Of a DNA stretch of 64,000 nt, positions 51,897 to 59,770 are shown piece by piece (within the stretch, counting starts at the first letter, position 1; every line of letters starts with the position of its first letter). The translations under genes and the position numbers were made by a program. The notes below the pieces were generated by a model. That model did not search any database. It was given only the letters and a program-made list of their open reading frames with translations, and had not been told where the DNA came from. Source of the stretch: Acetitomaculum ruminis DSM 5522 (lineage in GTDB: Bacteria > Bacillota > Clostridia > Lachnospirales > Lachnospiraceae); the NCBI RefSeq assembly GCF_900112085.1, contig NZ_FOJY01000006.1, forward strand, positions 1-64,000, read 5' to 3'.

Positions 51897-54800
51897 AACA
51901 AAATGAATATGAATATGAATTAACAGATCTTCAAAAGATGTATCTTGTTGGGGAAAAAAAGGATATGCTTTTGGGCGGGCGGGCCAGTCATGCTTATTTT
52001 GAAATAATAGTAAAAAATTCAAAGTATAAAAAAATTGATGAAGCCCTAAAAAAACTGGTTTTGGTACAGGATGTTTTTAGAGGGGTAATAAAAGAGGATA
52101 AGTTTATTATTAAAGAAAAGATGCCTGTAAAAATAGGCCATGCAGATCTTTCAAAAATGAATACTGATTTGAAAGAGATTCTATTAAATGAAATTGCAAA
52201 AAGGATGTTTGAAACGGATTTTAATCTGGAAAAAGGGCCTTTGTTTACCTTCATTGTATCTAAAATATCAGATGAAGAAAGCATCATTCATATATGTCAC
52301 TCAGGGGTAATCGCTGATGGTAGCTCTCATGAGATAATTCTTAAAAATATCAAAGTTTTATATGATAAAGAAGAGGTGACACTAAAATGCAGTTTTAAAG
52401 ATTATGCAGATTACTTAAATGAATTAAAGAAAAGTGATTATTTTAAAACTGATAAAGAAACTCTTTTAAAAAGATATGAAGGTTATGACTTTTGGCCGGA
52501 ACTTCCTTTAAAAAAAAGGGAATCTGAAATAGAATTACCAAAGAATAATAATATAGAATTTTTCCTGGAAAAAGAAATATATGAAAATGTATGTTATATT
52601 GCCAAAGAATATGAGCTTACTTCCTTTGCAATTTTGTTTTCCCTGTTTTCAAAAATTATTTCAAGATATTCTTTTAACAAAAAATTTTTGCTGAATATAC
52701 CGGTTTCAAACAGAAATATTTTTTTAGATGGAGTAGATGAAATAGTAGGGCTTTGTTCAAATTTTATTATATTTGATGTTGATGACTCAAAAAATATTTC
52801 AGTTTTAGATTATGCAAAAGAAGTTCAGGAAAAATTATTAGCCATTATGGATTGTGACACCTGTCTTGGAAGTGATGTGATTAAAGAACTTCAAAAAAAT
52901 ACAAATGGAGCTCTTGTTGCCCCGGTTGTGTTTACAAAGATTTCAAAAAATGACTCCTGTAATATAGAAAATATGGCTATACGCCGTACAAGAAGCTATA
53001 CCAGCCAGGTGTGGTTGGAAGTTTTAATTAGCGAATGCCAAGAAGGAATATCTGTGGGAATAAGTTATGTAGAAGACTTATTTCAAGAGATTATCCCTAA
53101 AAACATAGGCAAAAATTATATTAATTGCATAAATCTTTTGGCAAAAAGAGAAATTGACATACAAGATATTTATGAACTTCCATTAATTGAAGAAGATATG
53201 GAAATTATTAACAAAATAAATGATACAGGTAAGAGTCTTGATGAAAGAAGTATATTTGAAATTCTTGAGTATAATTTTAATAAATATGCCAACAAACCTC
53301 TTTTGTGTACCCAAAATGAAGTATTAACCTATAAAAATGTAAAGGAAAACGCTGAAGATATTGCATTTCTTGTAAATAATAATATAAAAGACAAAAAAAG
53401 CATTGTGGGATTATATTTAAAAAAGGGTATGTCCCAGGCCTTGTGGGAAATAGCACTTTTATACGCCGGAATAAGCTTTTTGCCCATTGATATAGAACTT
53501 CCTGCAAAAGCAGTAGGAGAATGTATAAAAAGGGTGGGAATAGAACTTATTATTACAGATGAAAATCTCCATGAAAAAATAAAAGATGATATAAATTGTA
53601 AAATAATTGAAATTTCTGCAGTTGAAAAAAGTAAATATAAAGTAAGTGATAATTATAATGAAAGTCCTGTTTTTATAAATACTTCAGGAACTACCGGAGT
53701 TTCAAAAACTGTGGAATTAAGCCAAAAGGCAATAGTAAACTGCATATTTGACTCGGTGGATGTGTTTGGTCTTACAAGTGATATTACATGTTTTGCCATT
53801 ACAAATTATTGTCATGATATGTCTTTATTTGATTTTATCGGAATACCCCTTATAGGTGGTAGCATTGTTATTCCGGAAGATATTGAAAAGGAGCCTGATG
53901 AATGGATTAAGTTAATGAATAAATATCAGGTTAATTTCTGGAATTCTGTTCCTGCATTAATGCAAATGCTTATTCTTTCAGAAGAGGATAGAAAAAAAGA
54001 GGCTTTTTCTTCCTTGAAGCAGATAATTTTAGGAGGAGATTATCTTAACACTAAACTGGCAGAGGATATAAAAGCCCTTAATGAAAATATTAGATTATTT
54101 AATGTTGGAGGACCAACTGAAACCACTATTTGGAATATAGCCCATGAAGTAGTTAGTGAAGATATTAAAAAGGGTCAAATTCCTTATGGAATGCCTTTTC
54201 CTTCTACAAAATATTATATTTTAAACGAAAAAAAGGAAATTTGTCCTGTGGGAGTCAAGGGAACTATGTTTGTAGAGGGGCTTGGAGTTTCTAAAGGATA
54301 TGTAGGAAATAAAAAGGAGACAGAAAAAAAATTTACAGACTATAGGGGAAAACGAGTCTACAATACAGGAGACCTGGGCTGTTATACAAAAAACGGCGAA
54401 ATTATAATTTCCGGAAGAAAAGATTTTCAAATTAAAATAAACGGAAAGAGGATAGAGATAGGACAGGTAGAAAATGCCATGTCAGAAATTGAAAAAATAA
54501 AGTCCTGTGCTGTAGTTTATAATGAAAAAATAAAAAAGATGGTTGCTTTTTATACCGGTGATGAAAACATTTCTGAAACAGAAGTGGAAAAGCAAATGCA
54601 TTTAAGGCTTCCTTCTTACATGGTACCGACAAAATTTTACAAAATTGATACTATTCCTCTTACAGCAAATGGAAAAACCGATAGAAAAAAACTTATTATA
54701 AGCCTTGAAAATAAGCAAAATCCAGAAAATAACAAGAGGGAAAACAGTGACATCATGGAGAAACTTTATCAATTTTGTGAGGAAGTATTTGAAAATGATG

Positions 54801-54973
54801 AAATTTATGAGGAAGAAAATTTTTATGATATGGGAGGAGATTCGATTTCTGCAATGAAGCTTGCAGGAAAAATAAAAAGAAACTATAATATTTCATTTTC
54901 AGTGACTGATATATTGACAAATCCAATGCTTAGTGAGGTTGAAAATGTAATAAAAAGAAAACTTCTGTCCTAG
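51893..54973 (+). CDS. NRPS module: Cy (degenerate) - A - PCP
   Basis: The 1026-residue synthetase has a Cy-type domain (about 1-420) whose motif reads S137-GVIA-D-GS-S145, the first Asp being Ser. An adenylation domain follows (about 455-930), with NTSGTTGVSKT at about 597 where most have TSGTTGxPKG. A PCP (S984 in GGDSI) closes it. Hand-read A-domain code residues are D-M-F-N-I-G-V-I-W, a variant not clearly matching cysteine, serine or threonine. There is no thioesterase, so the chain must pass to another protein. It is the last gene of the operon and is followed by a terminator. Confidence 0.88.
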   Translation: MKQNEYEYELTDLQKMYLVGEKKDMLLGGRASHAYFEIIVKNSKYKKIDEALKKLVLVQDVFRGVIKEDKFIIKEKMPVKIGHADLSKMNTDLKEILLNEIAKRMFETDFNLEKGPLFTFIVSKISDEESIIHICHSGVIADGSSHEIILKNIKVLYDKEEVTLKCSFKDYADYLNELKKSDYFKTDKETLLKRYEGYDFWPELPLKKRESEIELPKNNNIEFFLEKEIYENVCYIAKEYELTSFAILFSLFSKIISRYSFNKKFLLNIPVSNRNIFLDGVDEIVGLCSNFIIFDVDDSKNISVLDYAKEVQEKLLAIMDCDTCLGSDVIKELQKNTNGALVAPVVFTKISKNDSCNIENMAIRRTRSYTSQVWLEVLISECQEGISVGISYVEDLFQEIIPKNIGKNYINCINLLAKREIDIQDIYELPLIEEDMEIINKINDTGKSLDERSIFEILEYNFNKYANKPLLCTQNEVLTYKNVKENAEDIAFLVNNNIKDKKSIVGLYLKKGMSQALWEIALLYAGISFLPIDIELPAKAVGECIKRVGIELIITDENLHEKIKDDINCKIIEISAVEKSKYKVSDNYNESPVFINTSGTTGVSKTVELSQKAIVNCIFDSVDVFGLTSDITCFAITNYCHDMSLFDFIGIPLIGGSIVIPEDIEKEPDEWIKLMNKYQVNFWNSVPALMQMLILSEEDRKKEAFSSLKQIILGGDYLNTKLAEDIKALNENIRLFNVGGPTETTIWNIAHEVVSEDIKKGQIPYGMPFPSTKYYILNEKKEICPVGVKGTMFVEGLGVSKGYVGNKKETEKKFTDYRGKRVYNTGDLGCYTKNGEIIISGRKDFQIKINGKRIEIGQVENAMSEIEKIKSCAVVYNEKIKKMVAFYTGDENISETEVEKQMHLRLPSYMVPTKFYKIDTIPLTANGKTDRKKLIISLENKQNPENNKRENSDIMEKLYQFCEEVFENDEIYEEENFYDMGGDSISAMKLAGKIKRNYNISFSVTDILTNPMLSEVENVIKRKLLS

Positions 54974-54983
54974 CTTATTAGAA

Positions 54984-55018
54984 AAAAAGCTGCTGTCTTA
55001 GGTGACAGGGCTTTTTTT
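54984..55018 (+). terminator. Terminator at the end of the metallophore operon
   Basis: AAAGCTGCTGTC pairs with GACAGGGCTTT (one bulge) and is followed by seven T. Confidence 0.8.
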
Positions 55019-55019
55019 G

Positions 55020-55203
55020 TTTAGCAATTTACAATTAAAAGGAATTATCTGTAAATTAATTGCAATTCTTAATATTTTCTTAATACAATTGAAAGGTTTA
55101 GAAATATCTTCTACAATGATACTGGGGTGACGGTTTGATAATTGATTATCCCTGAAAAATAATGAAAAATCCCATAATGAGTGTGAGATTATCGAATAAT
55201 AAG
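55020..55203. other. Intergenic stretch with an 11-bp direct repeat
   Basis: This is the first half of the gene-free region 54974-55387. It holds two adjacent 11-mers, TTCTTAATATT and TTCTTAATACA (55066-55087), nine of eleven bases identical. The 11-bp periodicity is typical of OmpR/PhoB-family response-regulator sites. No convincing gene was found. A 27-codon frame at 55162 lacks a ribosome binding site. Confidence 0.4.
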
Positions 55204-55271
55204 AAGAATGGGCTATTATTAGAATTGATGAAACAAATGGAGTAGAAGACGCAAATTACCAAGTATATAAT
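55204..55271 (+). promoter_or_regulatory. Bipartite regulator site plus -10 box (site B), copy of the element at 30647
   Basis: The words AAGAATGGGCTATT (55204-55217) and ATGGAGTAGAAGAC (55237-55250) are identical to those before the metallophore operon, 19 instead of 20 bp apart. TATAAT follows at 55266-55271, 15 instead of 16 bp downstream. The flanking and spacer sequences differ, so this is a conserved site rather than a recent duplication. It probably drives the secreted-protein gene at 55388. Confidence 0.65.
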
Positions 55272-55387
55272 GAGTAAAAAGACTGAACTTTTGAATGATT
55301 TTAACTATATTTTCGGAATTTATATACAAGATATTTTTTGTGTATAAAAAGATATTGCTTAATCTAATTATTGAATGGAGGATTCAC

Positions 55388-56089
55388 ATGAAAAAAAAGA
55401 TTTTATTTGTAGTATTGATTGTTATGGTATTTGGTATTGTTGCCTGGGGTAAAACTAATGAAACTAAAAAAACGAACGAAGAGGCAACAAATGTTATTAG
55501 CACTAATGAGGATGGGGAAAAGTTGTCAGCTACAAATAGCAAAGAAAAACCAAAAGAAATAATAATGTCAATAGATACAGATGCAGATATGGATAAATCT
55601 TTTGATAATATTGATGAATTACAGGATAATTGTGACTTAATAATAAAAGGTGTGGTAGAAGCAATCAAGCCTTACTGTGATGAAACTGCAACAGTATATT
55701 CAAATTATAGTGTGAAAATCTCAGAATCCTTTAAGGGAGATTTAAAAGAAGGGGATACACTTACTATTTCAGATTTTGGCGGTATTATCCCGGCAGAAGA
55801 ATATTTAAAATATCAGGACGACCCAAAAGCTGTGGAAGAATTTCAAAAATATGAAACCTTAAAGGATAAATATGTGGAGTATTCCTTTGAAGGTGCATGG
55901 AGACCGGAAACAGGTAAGACATATATCTGGTATCTTGAAAAAAATAAAGTGGGTGATAAAACATATTATAATCCGGCTAACGCATATCAGGGTATTTTCA
56001 AAGTAAAAGGAAATGAACTGGAAAGATATAATCCGGAAGTGAGTGATAAAAACTATCAGACAAAATGCACCATGGATGAAATAAAGTAA
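55388..56089 (+). CDS. Small secreted or membrane-anchored protein of unknown function
   Basis: The 233-residue protein has an N-terminal hydrophobic segment (about 4-20, KKKILFVVLIVMVFGIVAW). No lipobox cysteine follows, so it is secreted or N-terminally anchored. A Thr/Asn/Lys/Glu-rich linker (about 22-60) leads to a folded domain with 'CDLIIKGVVE' and 'ISESFKGDLKEGDTLTISDFGG' segments seen in uncharacterised Firmicute proteins. I do not recognise a function. ATG 55388 follows GGAGG by 6 bp. The upstream site B is shared with the metallophore operon, so coregulation with it is likely. A link to metal or siderophore handling is only inference. Confidence 0.75.
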   Translation: MKKKILFVVLIVMVFGIVAWGKTNETKKTNEEATNVISTNEDGEKLSATNSKEKPKEIIMSIDTDADMDKSFDNIDELQDNCDLIIKGVVEAIKPYCDETATVYSNYSVKISESFKGDLKEGDTLTISDFGGIIPAEEYLKYQDDPKAVEEFQKYETLKDKYVEYSFEGAWRPETGKTYIWYLEKNKVGDKTYYNPANAYQGIFKVKGNELERYNPEVSDKNYQTKCTMDEIK

Positions 56090-56216
56090 TAAAAAAATAA
56101 ATCTAGATAACATATATAACATGTAAACGAAAGTGAAGGTCTTTTTAAAAATTTATACAAGCATCAGTCAATAAAGTGGAAAGGTAATGAAAACTGACTG
56201 AAAAATAGAAAAAATA

Positions 56217-56272
56217 AATATATCATACTATATTAACCAGTAAAACTAGTTGCTATAGTATGATATATTTTT
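56217..56272. terminator. Bidirectional terminator between convergent genes
   Basis: A 16-bp perfect inverted repeat, AATATATCATACTATA and TATAGTATGATATATT, has a 21-nt loop and T-rich sequence after the plus-strand arm and A-rich sequence before the 5' arm. It separates the secreted-protein gene from the minus-strand YoaK-type gene. Confidence 0.75.
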
Positions 56273-56283
56273 GCAAAAAAATC

Positions 56284-57000
56284 TTAGTGTCCTCGGGGAA
56301 CTTTGGATAAAAGATCTTTTTCGTAGGTTCTATCGGCTATTGCCAGTCTTATAAAGATGAAAAGTAAAAGGGGAATAACACAAAGGATTGCTTTAACATC
56401 AAAAAATGTGCAGACAACTGTGGCAAAAATACCCCCAAAAGAAAACATTAATAACATTATTCCATGCATTTTCCACCTTTTAGAAGCCTCTTTATCCTTA
56501 TCTCGAATTGCCTTTACAATATTGCTTCCGGTTTGTCTTATGTGGTTTGTGACAAAGGTAGTAGCCATTGGTATTCCTTCGTTTTGGCGATAGGTATTAA
56601 ATTGCATGGAGCAGATAAAATTTAAGGTAATCTGACATATCTGATCCGGAGCGCTTTTGGGTAAAAGACCTAAAAAGATAACGGCTAAAATTTCAATAGC
56701 CACCAAAATGGTATCCCATCTGAAAAAGTGAAATTTTTTAATTTTCTTTGCCAGTATTTCAGAGAGAATGGCTCCTAAAAAATAGGATGAAATGGGAATA
56801 ATAAGATACATTACCTGAGCTAGATTGGCAGTTCCTATTGCCATTGATAAAAGGACTATATTTGCTGTCTGGGCATTGCAGAAAATACCACCTCTAACGC
56901 TGTAGGTATATGCTCCGTAAAAACCGCCCACTGCAATAAGAAGCCAGAAAGTCCAATGCTTTTCACACTCAAGAAAAAAAGAATTTTTCGGGGTACTCAT
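56284..57000 (-). CDS. YoaK/DUF1275-family membrane protein
   Basis: The 238-residue protein has about six membrane helices. The N-terminal helix 'LLIAVGGFYGAYTYSVRGGIFCNAQTAN' and the central 'MATTFVTNHIRQTGSN' segment are typical of the YoaK (DUF1275) family, whose function is unknown. I chose the ATG at 57000 because AAGAG lies 9 bp upstream. An ATG three codons earlier would sit directly on that site. It is a single-gene unit. Confidence 0.85.
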   Translation of the reverse strand: MSTPKNSFFLECEKHWTFWLLIAVGGFYGAYTYSVRGGIFCNAQTANIVLLSMAIGTANLAQVMYLIIPISSYFLGAILSEILAKKIKKFHFFRWDTILVAIEILAVIFLGLLPKSAPDQICQITLNFICSMQFNTYRQNEGIPMATTFVTNHIRQTGSNIVKAIRDKDKEASKRWKMHGIMLLMFSFGGIFATVVCTFFDVKAILCVIPLLLFIFIRLAIADRTYEKDLLSKVPRGH

Positions 57001-57206
57001 TTTTAACATCTCTTTTCTTTTTTAAAAGTAAAATATTTACAACAAACGATGCCTCATATTTAAGCACAAAAAATTTTAAGTGTCAAGGAAGGTATTGTTT
57101 ATAGCTAGGGCACAAATAACTATTCACAAAAGAATATTAATGCTTTAGAATAAGTAGAAAAGATTTAATATAAATTTGTGAATATTTATTAAAAAAAGAG
57201 GAGAAA

Positions 57207-57875
57207 ATGACAAAGATTTTATTAGTGGAAGATGATGAAAGCATTGTTTCATCTCTTAGTGAATATCTTTCCATGGAAGGATTTGCCATAAAAAATGTAT
57301 CCGGGCAAAAAGCTGCCATTGAAATGATTAAAAAAGAACTTTTTGATATTGTATTACTAGATATTTCCCTAAAAGACGGAAATGGATTTTCTGTATGTTC
57401 AAGTATAAAAGCCCAATTAGACATTCCCGTTATTTTTCTTACAGCTTCTGGGGATGAAGGAAGTATTGTGGCAGGCTTTGAACTGGGAGCAGATGATTAT
57501 GTTCCAAAACCATTCAGACCAAGAGAACTGGTATCCAGAATAAAAAATGCCCTTAGAAAATATCAAAATACCGGAAATGAAGTAAAAATTGATAATGTAT
57601 ATGTGGATATGGACAAGGCAAGGGTCACAAAAAAAGGAGAAGAGTTAAATCTGTCTGCATTGGAATACAAATTGCTTGTTATGTTTATTATGAACAGGGG
57701 AAAATTACTTTCAAGAAACCAAATCTTAGAAGAAATATGGGACATTGCCGGAGATTTTGTAAATGACAATACCCTTACGGTTTACATTAAGCGTTTAAGG
57801 GAAAAAATAGAGGATGACCCCAAACATCCCACCATCATAAAAACCATAAGAGGTTTAGGATACAGATTAGACTAG
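57207..57875 (+). CDS. OmpR-family response regulator
   Basis: The 222-residue protein has a receiver domain (1-115; acidic pocket E-D-D at 8-10, phosphoacceptor Asp about 51 in LLDIS, switch Thr in LTAS, Lys in PKPF) and a winged-helix DNA-binding domain (about 128-222, ending TIRGLGYRL). AAAGAGGAG precedes the start. The histidine kinase gene follows 27 bp later. The ABC transporter downstream of the pair is the probable target, as in BceRS-BceAB-type detoxification modules. Confidence 0.93.
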   Translation: MTKILLVEDDESIVSSLSEYLSMEGFAIKNVSGQKAAIEMIKKELFDIVLLDISLKDGNGFSVCSSIKAQLDIPVIFLTASGDEGSIVAGFELGADDYVPKPFRPRELVSRIKNALRKYQNTGNEVKIDNVYVDMDKARVTKKGEELNLSALEYKLLVMFIMNRGKLLSRNQILEEIWDIAGDFVNDNTLTVYIKRLREKIEDDPKHPTIIKTIRGLGYRLD

Positions 57876-57902
57876 AAAAACAAGGACTTGGAAAAGTAAA
57901 AT

Positions 57903-58907
57903 ATGAAAATATTAAAAAACCCGGAGATTTTGATGCAATTAGGAATATATATTATTTTTATTCCTGTTTTTGCCGGAATTTCCTTTTATCTTAATTATTA
58001 TGCAGGCCTTCTTTCTGTATTTGCAGGTCTGTTTTTCATAAGTTCATTTATACTTTTTGAAAAAAAGAAATATAAAGAAGTGATGGAATTAACTTTTACC
58101 TTGGATAAAATACTTCATGGTGATGAAATATTGGAAATAAAGGATTGCAATGAGGGAGACCTGGCGATTTTAAAAAGCGAAATTCAAAAAATGACTATAC
58201 AATTAAGAGAACAAAGCCTGTCATTAAAAGATGACAAGATTCAAATGAGTGAAGCTATCGCAGACATCTCCCATCAGTTAAGAACTCCCCTTACCTCCAT
58301 GAGTGTGACAGTGGATCTTTTATCAAAAGAAAATATAAGTAAAGAAGAAAATATCAGGCTTTTAAGAGATATAAAAAGCTCCTTAAAAAGGATAGACTGG
58401 CTTATTGAGGCTTTGCTTAAAATGTCAAAATTAGATGCCGGCACCGTAAAATTTAATATGACTGATTTATCCGTTAGGGAGCTTATAAATCAGTCCTGCC
58501 AGGCTTTTTTAGTGGTAATGGATTTAAAAAACCAAAATCTAATTATAGATGCTTTAGATGAAAGACTTTTAGGAGACATGTTATGGTTACGGGAAGCTTT
58601 GGGAAATATAATAAAAAACTGCATGGAACATTGCGGTGAGGGAGGGACAATCTCAGTTTCAGCCAAAGAAAATGCCATTTATACACAAATTCTTGTAACT
58701 GATAATGGAAAGGGCTTTGATAAAGATGATTTACCTAATTTATTTGAAAGATTTTACAGGGGAAAAAACGCCTCAAAGGACAGTGTAGGTATTGGATTAG
58801 CCCTGGCAAGAAGTATTATTATGGCTCACAATGGCACTATAACCGCTAAAAATAGTAAAGATGGCGGTGCAGAATTTGATATTAAAATTTACAAAGTTAT
58901 ATGTTAA
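57903..58907 (+). CDS. Membrane sensor histidine kinase
   Basis: The 334-residue kinase has two closely spaced membrane helices (about 10-28 and 32-52) with almost no extracellular loop, as in 'intramembrane-sensing' kinases that depend on a partner transporter for signal perception. The dimerisation/phosphoacceptor motif is DISHQLRTPL (about 122), the N box is NIIKNCMEH, and the G boxes are DNGKGF and GIGLALAR. It is the cognate kinase of the preceding regulator. Confidence 0.92.
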   Translation: MKILKNPEILMQLGIYIIFIPVFAGISFYLNYYAGLLSVFAGLFFISSFILFEKKKYKEVMELTFTLDKILHGDEILEIKDCNEGDLAILKSEIQKMTIQLREQSLSLKDDKIQMSEAIADISHQLRTPLTSMSVTVDLLSKENISKEENIRLLRDIKSSLKRIDWLIEALLKMSKLDAGTVKFNMTDLSVRELINQSCQAFLVVMDLKNQNLIIDALDERLLGDMLWLREALGNIIKNCMEHCGEGGTISVSAKENAIYTQILVTDNGKGFDKDDLPNLFERFYRGKNASKDSVGIGLALARSIIMAHNGTITAKNSKDGGAEFDIKIYKVIC

Positions 58908-58916
58908 ATAAGAAAA

Positions 58917-58964
58917 TGACACTAAAGTGACAGAATTTATTTATTAATTGTCATGAAGGTGTCA
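58917..58964 (+). promoter_or_regulatory. Pair of opposed 11-bp direct-repeat sites, candidate response-regulator operator
   Basis: TGACACTAAAGTGACA (58917-58932) contains TGACA twice at an 11-bp step. TGTCATGAAGGTGTCA (58949-58964) is the same design on the other strand. The whole forms an imperfect palindrome upstream of a possible promoter (TTGGTA 58972-58977, 17 bp, TTATTA 58995-59000). OmpR-family regulators bind such repeats. The outer arms with the trailing T run could also act as a weak terminator for the kinase gene. Confidence 0.55.
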
Positions 58965-59057
58965 TTTTTCTTTGGTAAACTATCACTAAAGAAGTTATTA
59001 ATTGATCAATTGTCAATAATTTTTAAAGATAGGATGAAAACAAGTTAGGAGAAGAAG

Positions 59058-59756
59058 ATGGAAATTTTAAAAGTAGAGAACCTTTCAAAAATTTATGGTA
59101 AAGGAAACAATGAAGTAAAAGCCTTAGACAATATCTCTTTTTCAGTGGAAAAAGGTGAATTTGTAGCAATTATCGGACCTTCTGGTTCAGGAAAATCAAC
59201 TCTTATACATATTTTAGGAGGGGTTGACAGACCAAGCTCAGGTAAGGTTTTTATGAATGGACAGGATGTTTATAGTCAAAATGAGGAACAACTTGCAATT
59301 TTCAGAAGAAGACAGGTGGGACTTATTTATCAGTTTTACAATCTTATTCCTGTATTAGATGTAGTGGAAAATATGACTCTTCCGATTTTACTTGATGGAA
59401 GAGAAGTAAATAAAGAACATTTAGAGGAGCTTATTAAAATATTAAAGCTTGATGAAAGAAGAAATAATCTTCCTAACCAGCTTTCCGGAGGACAACAGCA
59501 AAGAGTTTCCATAGGAAGAGCCTTAATGAATGCTCCGGCTGTAGTATTGGCAGATGAGCCAACAGGAAATCTTGATTCCAAAAACAGTCATGAGATTGTG
59601 GAGTTGTTGAAGTATTCAAATAAAAAATATAATCAGACTTTGATTATCATTACTCATGATGAATCTATTGCCTTACAGGCGGACAGGATAATATCAATAG
59701 AAGACGGACACATTGTAAAAGATGAGCGTATGACAAATACTAGAAAAGCTGTTTAA
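59058..59756 (+). CDS. ABC transporter ATPase, BceA/MacB-type
   Basis: The 232-residue ATPase has Walker [10 protein letters not shown], the Q-loop YQFYNLIP, signature LSGGQQQR, Walker [14 protein letters not shown] and the H-loop ITHD. These are typical of the LolD/MacB/BceA group that works with FtsX-type permeases. AGGAG precedes the start. The permease gene follows 14 bp later. Its role is probably antimicrobial-peptide resistance or signalling to the upstream kinase. Confidence 0.92.
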   Translation: MEILKVENLSKIYGKGNNEVKALDNISFSVEKGEFVAIIGPSGSGKSTLIHILGGVDRPSSGKVFMNGQDVYSQNEEQLAIFRRRQVGLIYQFYNLIPVLDVVENMTLPILLDGREVNKEHLEELIKILKLDERRNNLPNQLSGGQQQRVSIGRALMNAPAVVLADEPTGNLDSKNSHEIVELLKYSNKKYNQTLIIITHDESIALQADRIISIEDGHIVKDERMTNTRKAV

Positions 59757-59770
59757 AAGGAGCGTAAAAA

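Noticed and set aside
55162-55245. 27-codon peptide gene overlapping site B
   Set aside because: It has no ribosome binding site, and the sequence conserved with 30647 is at the DNA level with different spacers and frames.
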